Shown one piece after another: positions 42,970 through 56,416 of a DNA stretch of 64,000 bases (its first letter is position 1; each line of letters starts with the position of its first letter). Under the pieces are notes generated by a model. That model was given only the letters and a program-made list of their open reading frames with translations. It ran no database searches and was not told where the DNA came from. Location of the stretch: contig NZ_JOJE01000013.1 of the NCBI RefSeq assembly GCF_000720255.1, positions 62,001 to 126,000 of the forward strand. Direction: 5' to 3'. The DNA comes from Streptomyces griseus subsp. griseus. GTDB taxonomy: Bacteria; Actinomycetota; Actinomycetes; Streptomycetales; Streptomycetaceae. The position numbers and the translations under genes are program-made.

Positions 42970-45228
42970 GTGACCAACATTCCCGAGACCGGGCGGACCC
43001 CACGCGTCCAGATCCGGCTCGTCGTGATCCAGATCCTCGTCCTCTCCCTCCTCGGCACCCTCGGCGGGCGCCTGTGGTACCTCCAGATCCGCGAGGGCGC
43101 CGCCTACGCCAAGGAGGCCTCCGGCAACCACGTCCAGCAGGTCGTCGAGCCCGCGGTGCGCGGCTCGATCCTGGACGCACGCGGAGTTCCCCTCGCCGAC
43201 AACGAGACCCGGCTGGTCGTCTCCGCCTCCCGCACCGACCTGCTGAAGATGAAGGACGACGGCAAGGCCGTCCTCAGCAAGCTCGCGGGCGTCCTCGGCA
43301 TGACCCCGGCCGACGTCATGATGAAGGTCCGGCTGTGCGACGCCAAGACGCCCCAGCCCTGCTGGAACGGCTCGCCGTACCAGCCCATCCCCATCACCGA
43401 CGAGGCCACGGCGAAGCAGGCCCTGCAGATCCGTGAACGCGCCGAGGACTTCCCCGGGATCACCGCCGAGCCCGAGGCCGTCCGCCGCTACGCCGCCCCC
43501 GGCAAGGCCAACACCGCCCAGGTCCTCGGCTACCTCTCGCCGGTCACCGACGAGGAGATCACCAAGGCCCAGGACACCGACTCGCCGTATCTGCGCTCCG
43601 ACCAGGTCGGCCGCTCCGGCCTCGAGCGCCAGTACGACAAGCAGCTGCGCGGCAAGGCCGGTGTGACCCGCTACGAGGTCGACAACCTCGGCCGCGTCAT
43701 CGGCAAGGCGGAGGCCACCCCCGCCGAGTCCGGCTCCACCCTCGTCACCAGCGTCGACGCCCGCGTCCAACGGGTCGCGGAGTACGAGCTGGACAACGCG
43801 ATGAAGATCGCCAGGACCCAGTTCGACAAGATCACCGGTGAGAACTACAAGGCCGACTCGGGCGCCGTCGTCGTGATGGAGGCCAAGACCGGCCGGATCG
43901 TCGCCATGTCGTCCGCCCCGACCTACGACCCGAACGTCTGGGTCGGCGGCATCTCCGCCAAGGACTACAAGAAGCTCACCGGCAAGAACTCCGACTACCC
44001 GCTGCTCAACAGGGCCATCCAGGGTCAGTCCGCGCCCGGTTCGACGTTCAAGGTGGTCTCCACGGCCGCCGCGGTCGAAGCCGGCTACGAGTGGGACGGC
44101 GGCTACCCCTGCACCAGCTCCTACTCGGTCGGTGGCCAGGTCTTCAAGAACTTCGAGGGCGAGAACTTCGGCCCCATCTCCCTCGGCCGGGCGCTCGAGG
44201 TCTCCTGCGACACCGTCTTCTACGGCCTCGCCGACCGGGAGTGGAAGAGGGACGGCGGGATCAACCCCAAGAAGGGCGAGCCCAAGGACTACTTCTACAA
44301 GGCCGCCCACCAGTTCGGCCTCGGCAAGGAGACCGGCATCGACCTGCCCAACGAGGTCACCGGCCGCGTCCCCGACCGGGCGTGGAAGGAGGCGTACTGG
44401 AAGGCCAACAAGGACGCCTGGTGCAAGTCCGGCAAGAAGAACGGCAGTTACGTCGAGAAGATCGCCTACGAGAACTGCCTCGAAGGCAACAAGATGCGCG
44501 AGGGCGACTCGATCAACTACTCCATCGGCCAGGGCGACACCCTCGTCACGCCGATCCAGGAGGCCGCGATCTACGGAGCCCTCGCCAACGGCGGCACCAT
44601 GTACCAGCCGACCATCGGCAAGGCGATCGTCAGCGCCGACGGCAGGACAGTCCAGGAGATCAAGCCGAAGGCCAAGGGCAGGCTGCCGATAGACCAGGCG
44701 ACCCTCAAGGGCATGGACTCAGCCCTTGAAGGCGTGGTCACCCGCGGTACCGCCGCGTGGAAGTTCGGCGGCTGGCCGCAGGACAAGATCCCGCTGCACG
44801 CCAAGACCGGTACCGCCGAGGTCTACGGCAAGCAGACGACGTCCTGGCTCGCCACGTACAGCAAGGACTACACGGTCGTCATGACGATCGCCCAGGCCGG
44901 TACGGGCTCCGGTGCCTCCGGTGAAGCGGTGCGCCACATCTACAACGCCCTGTACGGCGTCTCCGCCGACGGCAAGATCGAGAAGAAGAACGCCCTGCTG
45001 CCCACCCCGCAGAAGAGCCTGCCGAAGATCAAGACGGACGGTTCGATCACCGCGCCGAAGGTCGCCAAGGACCCGGCCAAGGACCAGCGGGTCAGCCAGG
45101 AGGGCGAGAAGGCCCCGGACGAGGGCCAGCCGGCGGGCACCGTCGCCTCACCGGCGGCCACCAACCGCGACACCCGCAGGCGCGGCCGCAGGAGCCGTAA
45201 GAGGGGATGCCGGAGGATGCTCACATGA
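42970..45228 (+). CDS. mrdA: Class B penicillin-binding protein 2 (PBP2/MrdA)
   Basis: 752 residues. One N-terminal helix (LVVIQILVLSLLGTLGG), dimerisation domain with RGSILDARGVPLADN, transpeptidase with Ser358 in GSTFK, SIGQGDTLVTP in the second motif and KTGTAE at about 612. A basic, disordered tail (RRRGRRSRKRGCRRM) extends beyond the usual end. It cross-links peptidoglycan in partnership with the RodA-like glycosyltransferase encoded next; the stop overlaps the rodA start (ATGA). In Streptomyces these two act in sporulation septum/spore wall synthesis. GTG at 42970. Confidence 0.95.
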   Translation: MTNIPETGRTPRVQIRLVVIQILVLSLLGTLGGRLWYLQIREGAAYAKEASGNHVQQVVEPAVRGSILDARGVPLADNETRLVVSASRTDLLKMKDDGKAVLSKLAGVLGMTPADVMMKVRLCDAKTPQPCWNGSPYQPIPITDEATAKQALQIRERAEDFPGITAEPEAVRRYAAPGKANTAQVLGYLSPVTDEEITKAQDTDSPYLRSDQVGRSGLERQYDKQLRGKAGVTRYEVDNLGRVIGKAEATPAESGSTLVTSVDARVQRVAEYELDNAMKIARTQFDKITGENYKADSGAVVVMEAKTGRIVAMSSAPTYDPNVWVGGISAKDYKKLTGKNSDYPLLNRAIQGQSAPGSTFKVVSTAAAVEAGYEWDGGYPCTSSYSVGGQVFKNFEGENFGPISLGRALEVSCDTVFYGLADREWKRDGGINPKKGEPKDYFYKAAHQFGLGKETGIDLPNEVTGRVPDRAWKEAYWKANKDAWCKSGKKNGSYVEKIAYENCLEGNKMREGDSINYSIGQGDTLVTPIQEAAIYGALANGGTMYQPTIGKAIVSADGRTVQEIKPKAKGRLPIDQATLKGMDSALEGVVTRGTAAWKFGGWPQDKIPLHAKTGTAEVYGKQTTSWLATYSKDYTVVMTIAQAGTGSGASGEAVRHIYNALYGVSADGKIEKKNALLPTPQKSLPKIKTDGSITAPKVAKDPAKDQRVSQEGEKAPDEGQPAGTVASPAATNRDTRRRGRRSRKRGCRRMLT

Positions 45229-46424
45229 CCGGGGCCAACAGCTTCCAGGTCTCCGGGTACGGGCCCGAACGGGCCGGCTGGACACGGATCTTCGCCCGTG
45301 ATTCGCTGGCCCGCCGACTCGACTGGCCGATACTGCTGTCGGGCCTCGCCCTGTCACTGATCGGCTCGCTCCTGGTCTACTCGGCGACCCGCAACCGCAC
45401 CGAGATCAACCAGGGCGACCCGTACTACTTCCTGGTCCGGCACCTCATGAACACCGGCATCGGGTTCGCCCTGATGATCGGCACGGTCTGGCTCGGCCAC
45501 CGCACCCTGCGCAACGTGGTGCCGATCCTCTACGGCCTCTCGGTCTTCCTGCTCCTCCTTGTGCTCACCCCGCTCGGCTCCACGGTCAACGGCGCGCACT
45601 CCTGGATCGTGCTCGGCGGCGGCTTCTCGCTGCAGCCCTCGGAGTTCGTGAAGATCACGATCATCCTGGGCATGGCGATGCTGCTGGCCACTCGTGTCGA
45701 CGCGGGCGACCGGGAGTACCCCGATCACCGGACCGTCCTGCAGGCCCTGGGCCTGGCCGCCGTGCCGATGCTGATCGTGATGCTCATGCCCGACCTCGGC
45801 TCGGTCATGGTCATGGTGATCATCGTGCTGGGCGTGCTGCTCGCCTCCGGCGCCTCCAACCGTTGGGTGTTCGGCCTGATCGGCGCGGGCGCGGCCGGCG
45901 CGATCTCTGTCTGGCAGCTGCACATCCTTGACGAGTACCAGATCGCCCGTTTCGCGGCCTTCGCCAACCCCGAGCTCGACCCGGCGGGCGTCGGCTACAA
46001 CACCAACCAGGCCCGCATCGCGATCGGTTCGGGCGGACTGACCGGGGCGGGACTCTTCCACGGCTCCCAGACCACCGGCCAGTTCGTGCCCGAGCAGCAG
46101 ACCGACTTCGTCTTCACCGTCGCCGGTGAGGAGCTGGGCTTCGTCGGCGCGGGACTCATCATCGTGCTGCTCGGCGTCGTCCTGTGGCGGGCCTGCCGCA
46201 TCGCCCGCGAGACGACCGAGCTGTACGGCACGATCGTCGCCGCGGGGATCGTCGCCTGGTTCGCCTTCCAGGCCTTCGAGAACATCGGAATGACCCTCGG
46301 CATCATGCCGGTGACCGGCCTGCCCCTGCCGTTCGTGTCCTACGGCGGTTCCTCGATGTTCGCGGTGTGGGTGGCGGTGGGGCTGTTGCAGTCGATCCGG
46401 GTGCAGCGGCCGATGTCGGCCTAG
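45225..46424 (+). CDS. rodA: RodA/SEDS peptidoglycan glycosyltransferase (Sfr-like)
   Basis: 399 residues and ten helices. SEDS features: GWTRIFARDSLARRLDWP start, NGAHSWIVLGGGFSLQPSEFVK, PDLGSVMVM, YNTNQARIAIGSGGLTGAG, FVPEQQTDFVFTVAGEELG, and PLPFVSYGGSSMF. It polymerises lipid II with its partner PBP2. The ATG at 45225 overlaps the PBP2 stop, with GGAGG 8 nt ahead; an ATG at 45207 lies too close to its AGGGG. Last gene of the mre cluster. Confidence 0.95.
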   Translation: MTGANSFQVSGYGPERAGWTRIFARDSLARRLDWPILLSGLALSLIGSLLVYSATRNRTEINQGDPYYFLVRHLMNTGIGFALMIGTVWLGHRTLRNVVPILYGLSVFLLLLVLTPLGSTVNGAHSWIVLGGGFSLQPSEFVKITIILGMAMLLATRVDAGDREYPDHRTVLQALGLAAVPMLIVMLMPDLGSVMVMVIIVLGVLLASGASNRWVFGLIGAGAAGAISVWQLHILDEYQIARFAAFANPELDPAGVGYNTNQARIAIGSGGLTGAGLFHGSQTTGQFVPEQQTDFVFTVAGEELGFVGAGLIIVLLGVVLWRACRIARETTELYGTIVAAGIVAWFAFQAFENIGMTLGIMPVTGLPLPFVSYGGSSMFAVWVAVGLLQSIRVQRPMSA

Positions 46425-46447
46425 CGGCACCTGAAGGGGGGAGCGGA

Positions 46448-47056
46448 ATGGCCGAGGAGTTCGTGGCCCTGTGTCCGGTGACCGAGGAGCTGGTGAGCCA
46501 GCTTCTCGCGCTGGCGGAGCTGGACCTGACCGACGACGACGCCATCGAGGCGCGGATGCGCGAGGCCGGCTGGCCCGACTGGTCGCAGGCGGTGCGCGGG
46601 CCGGCGTACGAGGAGACGCCCGATGTCCCCGACGCCACCCACGTCACCCCGCAGGGCCACTTCGTCACCTGCGACGGTGACGGCTCGCTGCACCTGCCGT
46701 TCGCCTACCTCTACTCGGTCGACGGCGGTCTGCTCGACGAGGACTGCTGGGGCACGCTGCCCGGTTGGACCAGTGAGGAGGGCGCCTGGCGGCCGGAGTT
46801 CGACGCCCACTTCGCCGCCGTCGTCCAGCGCTTCACCGACCGGCTCGGCCTGCCGAACCACGACATCCGGCAGCCCAGGTACGACACCCGGTACGTCAGC
46901 TGGCGCCTGGAGCACAACGCGCTGATCGTCGGACAGGGCCCGGAGCCGCTGTCGTACCACCAGTTCGAGGACGCCCATGTGTACCTCGTCTCCCGGACGG
47001 CGAAGGACGCGCCGTTCCCGGACGGGGAGCGGATGCGGGCGCTGCTGACGACCTGA
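46448..47056 (+). CDS. Hypothetical acidic cytoplasmic protein
   Basis: 202 residues from ATG at 46448, with GGGGGGAGCGG ahead. Acidic, no membrane helix. N-terminal VALCPVTEELVSQLLALAE, middle WPDWSQAVRGPAYEETPDV and VTPQGHFVTCDGDGSLHLPF, later WRPEFDAHFAAVVQRFTDRLG. I do not recognise a family with confidence. It is 24 bp after rodA and on the same strand, so it may be expressed with the mre cluster. Confidence 0.75.
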   Translation: MAEEFVALCPVTEELVSQLLALAELDLTDDDAIEARMREAGWPDWSQAVRGPAYEETPDVPDATHVTPQGHFVTCDGDGSLHLPFAYLYSVDGGLLDEDCWGTLPGWTSEEGAWRPEFDAHFAAVVQRFTDRLGLPNHDIRQPRYDTRYVSWRLEHNALIVGQGPEPLSYHQFEDAHVYLVSRTAKDAPFPDGERMRALLTT

Positions 47057-47096
47057 TCGAGGGCGCCCACCACTGCCGTCCCGGCCGGTCAGCCAC

Positions 47097-47102
47097 TAGA
47101 TT
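47097..47102 (+). promoter_or_regulatory. -10 hexamer of a leaderless CYTH-CHAD promoter
   Basis: TAGATT ends exactly 6 nt before the ATG at 47109. No ribosome site lies between. Confidence 0.5.
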
Positions 47103-47108
47103 CATTCC

Positions 47109-48617
47109 ATGGCGGAGACGAAACGCGAGATCGAGCGCAAGTACGAATCCGACGAGAGCGGGCTTCCCGACCTGACCGGCGTCGCCGGAGTCGCGGACGT
47201 CCTCGACAAGGGCGTGGCGGAACTGGACGCCACCTACTACGACACGTCGGACCTGCGCCTCGCCGCGGCGTCGATCACCCTGCGCCGCCGCACCGGCGGC
47301 TCCGACGCCGGCTGGCATCTGAAGCTGCCGGTCGGCCCCGGCGTCCGGGACGAGGTCCGGGCCCCCCTCTCCGACACCGTCCCCGAGGAACTGGCGGCGC
47401 TGGTCCGCTCACACGTCCGCGGGGGCCAACTGGTGGCCGTGATCCGGCTGCGCTCCGACCGGGACGTACGCGAACTCCTCGACAACGCCGGGCGCCTCCT
47501 CGCCGAGGTGAGCGTGGACGCCGTACGGGCGGATCGGCTCTTCGGCGGCGAGGGCACCGCCCAGTGGACCGAGATCGAGGTGGAGCTCGCCGACGGCGGT
47601 GACCCGGCCTTCCTGGACAAGGTGGAGAAGCGATTGCGCAAGGCGGGCGTACGGCCGTCGGCGTCCCCGTCCAAGCTGGCCCGCGCGCTCGCGGAGACGG
47701 CTCCGCGCCGCAAGCGCCGCAAGGGCGCGACACGGCCCGGTGAGCCCGTCACCGCGGGCGACCACGTCATGGCGTACGTCCGGGCCCAGCGGGACGCCAT
47801 CGTCGAGCTCGACCCGGCCGTGCGCCGGGACGTCGAGGACTCCGTGCACGACATGCGGGTCGCCACCCGCCGGCTGCGCAGCACCTTCCGCTCGTTCGGC
47901 AAGGTCCTCGACCGGACCGTCACCGACGACGTCGGCGGGGAGCTGAAGTGGCTGGCCGGAGAGCTGGGCCTGGGCCGCGACCAGGAGGTCCTCGCCGAGC
48001 GCCTGACCGCGTCCCTCGACGATCTGCCCCCCACCCTGCTGTCGGGTCCGGTGCGGGAGCGGCTGGGCGCCTGGGCCGGTGCCGGGCGCGGCGGCTCGCG
48101 CCGCCGCGTGCTGGGCGTACTGGACTCCCCGCGCTATCTGACCCTGCTCGACACTCTGGACGCCCTGGTCGCCGACCCGCCCCTGCGCAAGGCGTCCGGC
48201 CGCAAACCGCGCAAGGTGCTCGCCAAGGCCGTACGCAAGGACTTCGGAAAGGTCGCCGTACTGGTGGAGGAAGCCATGGAGCAGCCGCCCGGCCAGGACC
48301 GTGACCTCGGCCTGCACGAGGCCCGCAAGAAGGCCAAGCGGACCCGCTACGCGGCGGAGGCGGCCGTCCCCGCGCTCGGCGCCCCGGCGAAGGACCTGGG
48401 CAAGTCCATGAAGGCGCTCCAGACCCTGCTCGGCGAGCACCAGGACAGCGTGATGACCCGCACGACCCTGCGCGAGCTGTCCGCGGTGGCGCACGCGGCG
48501 GGAGAGAGCTCCTTCACGTACGGGGTGCTGTACGGGCGTGAGGAGCGCCGGGCGGCGAGTACGGAGGGGGAGCTGCCCGGGGTGTGGGCGTCGATGCGCG
48601 GCAGTCTGGATCTCTGA
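47109..48617 (+). CDS. CYTH and CHAD domain protein (polyphosphate-linked)
   Basis: 502 residues. CYTH tunnel domain first (~1-200) with the E-x-E-x-K type start REIERKYESD and ITLRRRTGGSDAGWHLKLP, then a His/Lys/Arg-rich CHAD domain (~225-490) with VHDMRVATRRLRSTFR and LHEARKKAKRTRY. CYTH enzymes hydrolyse triphosphates and CHAD binds polyphosphate, so an inorganic triphosphatase acting at polyphosphate granules is likely. Cytoplasmic. Apparently leaderless. Confidence 0.88.
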   Translation: MAETKREIERKYESDESGLPDLTGVAGVADVLDKGVAELDATYYDTSDLRLAAASITLRRRTGGSDAGWHLKLPVGPGVRDEVRAPLSDTVPEELAALVRSHVRGGQLVAVIRLRSDRDVRELLDNAGRLLAEVSVDAVRADRLFGGEGTAQWTEIEVELADGGDPAFLDKVEKRLRKAGVRPSASPSKLARALAETAPRRKRRKGATRPGEPVTAGDHVMAYVRAQRDAIVELDPAVRRDVEDSVHDMRVATRRLRSTFRSFGKVLDRTVTDDVGGELKWLAGELGLGRDQEVLAERLTASLDDLPPTLLSGPVRERLGAWAGAGRGGSRRRVLGVLDSPRYLTLLDTLDALVADPPLRKASGRKPRKVLAKAVRKDFGKVAVLVEEAMEQPPGQDRDLGLHEARKKAKRTRYAAEAAVPALGAPAKDLGKSMKALQTLLGEHQDSVMTRTTLRELSAVAHAAGESSFTYGVLYGREERRAASTEGELPGVWASMRGSLDL

Positions 48618-48697
48618 GCGCCTCCGTGCGTACGGGGGAGGGCTTCAGCCGCGTTAGGCTAGATGGTCACCCCTGTCAGCTCACGAAGGTTCGCGAG

Positions 48698-50671
<1,974 letters not shown>

Positions 50672-50688
50672 GACCCGGGCCGGTCATG

Positions 50689-50716
50689 GAGCCCCCTTCG
50701 CCTGCGGAGGGGGCTC
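50689..50716 (+). terminator. Terminator after the radical SAM gene
   Basis: Nine-bp perfect core (50689-50697 with 50708-50716), extended by a G-U and a G-C pair, then TTGT. Lies 17 bp after the stop. Confidence 0.75.
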
Positions 50717-50800
50717 TTGTCGTGCGGTCAGGAATCGAGAAGCGCCGGACCCCGCGCCGCGTCTACGGTGAGGTCCATGAGGACCGAGAGGGAGTCGAAC

Positions 50801-53155
<2,355 letters not shown>

Positions 53156-53227
53156 CCGGGGTTCTCGCGGGCGCCGAACGGGGTAGCTCCGCGTGCGCCT
53201 CGTCGGCTCCGGCTCGAGCCTGGATCC

Positions 53228-54679
53228 ATGAGTCTGCGTCCCTGGGTCGTCGTCGAGGCGCCGGACAGGCGTGGCCTGCGGCAGGTCACCCTGGGCGGCG
53301 AGAGGGTGGGCAGCGCCTGGTCATCGGGGGAGTTGCGCAAGCTGCTCGCACGCCACGGCTGTCCGCCGGACATGGATCTGGAGGATCCGGTGTCCTTCTG
53401 CTGGCGCGGGGGTGACAGCAGGACATGGCCCGACCGCGCCTGGGTAAGGCGGTCGGTCATCGTGGTCATGATGACCGGACTGCTCGCGTCCACGGTCCTC
53501 AACGCGGTGATCGGATGGCCGGACGCCTCCGGCGCCCTGACTTTCGCGCAGCGGATCAGTGGCGCTCTGTTCGTCCTGTCTGGCGTGGTGCAAGGTGCGG
53601 CAGCGATCGCGGTACTCGACTACTGGGGGAGAGGACAGCACAAGACCTCTGGGGCGATTGTTCTGCTCGGGGTGCTCATCGCGCTGGCCACTGACAGTCT
53701 CCTCCTGTCCATGTGGCTCGAAGAGAGGGAGTTCACGTACTACCTGCTGGTGTTTCTTCCTCTCTTGTGCTGGTCTCTCTGGGCACTCCTCCTTCTGGTG
53801 CGCGAAAAGTCGTGGATGGGTATTCCACAACCCAAAAGGTTTGCGGCCGGAGTGGTCGCCACAGCGCTCCTGACCGGCGTCAGCCTGGCGTATTCCACCA
53901 TGTACCAGCCTGCTGCGGCGCCCATGCACTTCTCCCTGAGAGCGGAGTTCGGGAGGTCTCGGGCGGACCAGCATCTTCCCTTTGTCCATGTCCCGTTGAC
54001 TCTTTACATGAAAAACACTGGAGGGATTCCGGTGTACATCATCAACGACATTTACACGGTTCGTGGAAGAAGTGCTGAATATTTCCAGACCGGGGACCTG
54101 TCCGCAGGATGGAGAGAGAGCTCGGGCAGGCGGGGTGAACGTGAGGGGGAGGCGGAACTGAACGTCGGTAATATCAAGTACACACCTATAAGCAGCGGTC
54201 ATTTCTACGGTCCTGGCAACTGGCTCGACGTCGGGCAGGAATACACGCTGAAGAAAGTGTTCGAAATTCCTGAGGATACCCTTTATGACACGGTGAGCGT
54301 CGACTTGCAGATCGCGTACCTCAGGAAGGACCGTGGGAAGCTCGACGTGGATGAGTTCAGGTCTCCTCATCCTACCTGGAATGTGAGTGATCGGAAGTAT
54401 TACTGCCCCCCGGCGTTGTGCGGAGAGCAGCTCATATATCGCGGGCTCATACGGCACAACAACAACCTCGTGAACGTGACGCGCAAACCGCGCTATGTGA
54501 CAGCGATCTGGTCTCCCGGGCGCCGACGCATCATATCCTCGATCTCCTCGTTCTCTTTTGAGGTATGGAGGAGAGATCCCCGGGAAGAAAAAAGAGAGGC
54601 GGACCGTTATGGTGCCGCCAAGGCCCGTGCCAGTGCAGAGGTGCCCGTCGCGGAACTGCTGAGCCCTTCCGACACTTGA
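53228..54679 (+). CDS. Hypothetical multi-spanning membrane protein
   Basis: 483 residues. About five helices between 73 and 225 (VIVVMMTGLLASTVLNAVIG, ISGALFVLSGVVQGAAAIAV, IVLLGVLIALATDSLLL, YYLLVFLPLLCWSLWALLLL, GVVATALLTGVSLAYSTM), then an extracellular domain of about 210 residues and a charged tail. From 53,800 to 54,560 the codons use far more A/T at the third base than the neighbours (e.g. AAT, ATT, TAT, GAA runs), which suggests a foreign or recently acquired gene. No family recognised. Weak start context at ATG 53228. Confidence 0.75.
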   Translation: MSLRPWVVVEAPDRRGLRQVTLGGERVGSAWSSGELRKLLARHGCPPDMDLEDPVSFCWRGGDSRTWPDRAWVRRSVIVVMMTGLLASTVLNAVIGWPDASGALTFAQRISGALFVLSGVVQGAAAIAVLDYWGRGQHKTSGAIVLLGVLIALATDSLLLSMWLEEREFTYYLLVFLPLLCWSLWALLLLVREKSWMGIPQPKRFAAGVVATALLTGVSLAYSTMYQPAAAPMHFSLRAEFGRSRADQHLPFVHVPLTLYMKNTGGIPVYIINDIYTVRGRSAEYFQTGDLSAGWRESSGRRGEREGEAELNVGNIKYTPISSGHFYGPGNWLDVGQEYTLKKVFEIPEDTLYDTVSVDLQIAYLRKDRGKLDVDEFRSPHPTWNVSDRKYYCPPALCGEQLIYRGLIRHNNNLVNVTRKPRYVTAIWSPGRRRIISSISSFSFEVWRRDPREEKREADRYGAAKARASAEVPVAELLSPSDT

Positions 54680-54697
54680 GACGCAGTCCAGGCGGCT

Positions 54698-56209
54698 CTA
54701 CTCCTCGCCGCTGTTGGCAAGCCAGGACCCCGCGGTGACCCCGAGCTCGTCGAGATACGCGGCGGTCTTCTGGCAATAGAGGGACCCCATACCGAGGTTC
54801 GCGACCAGATCCTTTTCCGGCAGTATCTCGGCGAGCTTGATGATGAGCGATGTGATCTCGAACGACGCGTGCGTGCTCTCGTCGTTCCGCAACTGGGCGA
54901 GGACGTCGAGCGACTCGTCGCCCTGTTCCTTGCTCTTCCAGAAGTCCTTGACCCCTTCGCTGTTCCACCTCTTGGGGGTCAGGTCTTTCAGACCCTCGCT
55001 GAGGTCATGCTCCACGGTGGAATCGAATATGGCATTGGTGCATGTTTCGGCCGCCTTGCCGAGGGGGTCCTTCGGCTGGTCCTGAGTCGCCGCGACCTCC
55101 TCCTGCTGCTCCCTCATCCGAGCGGTCTCTGCCTTGGCGTCCTTCGTGGCCTTCGCCTTGTCCGCCTCTGACGTCCTGGGGTCGTTGACCTTCTGCACCA
55201 TCGAACTGACTCGATGCGTGGTCTCGGCAAGCTCTTCCTGTTCCCCGTCCGGCTGCGCGAGCTCTTTCTGCTGCGTCCGGGGCGACTTGTAGCCCTGGAT
55301 GATGTCGGCCGAGCTGCTCATCGGCATCATGGCCCAACGCCACTTGTTCGAGCCGTGACTCCGTTTCAAGGCGTCGTTCCCCTGCAGCACGATCGCGATC
55401 AGATGACCCCGCAGCTTCGGTGGCGTCTTGGGGTCGCAGATCATGCGCAGCGTGGAGGTCGTCCGCTTCACCACCAGGATGAGCATGGACCGCTCCTCGG
55501 GCGGCACGCTCTCGTCGTGGCCCACCTCCAGTGTGGAAGTCACCTGTTTCACGAGCGCCATCAACTGTTCCCGCAGCTCGCCGGGTGTTCCGCGGGCGCT
55601 GATGGCCACCAGCGCGATGGTCAGCTGTTCTACGCTCTCGATGACTCCTTGCCTGTCCTGCGGTGACGTCTTTGGGGCCTCGACCGCCCGCAGTGTGTCC
55701 GTCAATTTTTCAACGGTCGGGACGAGTTCCGCGGGTACGTGTTCCTTCTTCTCCTCCAGTGTGGTCGTTACGCCTTCAATTGCTTCCGTTTGCTCCGCCG
55801 GAGGTTCGGTCGTCCCTTGGTCCGTGCCCGTGCCCGTGCCCGTGCCCGTGTCCGACTCCGTGCCCGTGTCATGGGAACCTGACGATCCGTCAGATGACGG
55901 CGTTCGGTCCGAAGTCGCCGTATCACCCGGAGACGTCGTACCACCCGATGTCGACGGGGTGGGTGTGGGCGTCGGCGTGACACTCGGCGCCGACGGGGGA
56001 GGCGACGGGGGAGGCGACGGGGACGGCGACTCGAGGGTCGGCGGGGGCGAAGGAGGCGGTGTCGTCTGCGCGGGTACGCCGGCCCTGCTCGCGCCGTGGG
56101 CCTGAGACACTGTCACCGCAGTCGTCAGACCTGCCGGACACGCGAGCGCCGCAGCCAAGAGGGACGCGTTGACCCTGTGGAAGGCATGCCGCCGGGTGGT
56201 TCTGGCCAT
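54698..56209 (-). CDS. Secreted protein with 27-residue helical repeats
   Basis: 503 residues. Signal peptide at 1-40 (HRVNASLLAAALACPAG...QAHGA), then a Pro/Ser/Thr-rich stalk and an acidic Thr-Gly stretch (TGTGTGTGT). Four contiguous 27-residue units follow at 179-205, 206-232, 233-259 and 260-286 (e.g. RGTPGELREQLMALVKQV, PKTPPKLRGHLIAIVLQG), with a degenerate unit at 156-178. The rest is charged and helical (~310-500), with a C-terminal LAEILPEKDLVANLGMGSLY stretch. No membrane anchor. Function unknown. Convergent with the membrane protein gene, so any link is only by position. Confidence 0.75.
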   Translation of the reverse strand: MARTTRRHAFHRVNASLLAAALACPAGLTTAVTVSQAHGASRAGVPAQTTPPPSPPPTLESPSPSPPPSPPPSAPSVTPTPTPTPSTSGGTTSPGDTATSDRTPSSDGSSGSHDTGTESDTGTGTGTGTDQGTTEPPAEQTEAIEGVTTTLEEKKEHVPAELVPTVEKLTDTLRAVEAPKTSPQDRQGVIESVEQLTIALVAISARGTPGELREQLMALVKQVTSTLEVGHDESVPPEERSMLILVVKRTTSTLRMICDPKTPPKLRGHLIAIVLQGNDALKRSHGSNKWRWAMMPMSSSADIIQGYKSPRTQQKELAQPDGEQEELAETTHRVSSMVQKVNDPRTSEADKAKATKDAKAETARMREQQEEVAATQDQPKDPLGKAAETCTNAIFDSTVEHDLSEGLKDLTPKRWNSEGVKDFWKSKEQGDESLDVLAQLRNDESTHASFEITSLIIKLAEILPEKDLVANLGMGSLYCQKTAAYLDELGVTAGSWLANSGEE

Positions 56210-56416
56210 GGTGATTCCAGATGCGCTTCGAGGTGTGCTGCCTCATACGTTGCGGACCCGGCCCTATGACTCCACTCTTCACCCGGTCGGCGCATCCCGC
56301 AAGGCGAACCCCGGGTGACGGACCCGGTGTTGTCGCAGGTGTGGGGAGTTCGAGGACGAGTGGAGCAGACGGAGCCGTACGGGATCCGGACGGGGGCCTG
56401 TGGCGTCTACGCCGTT

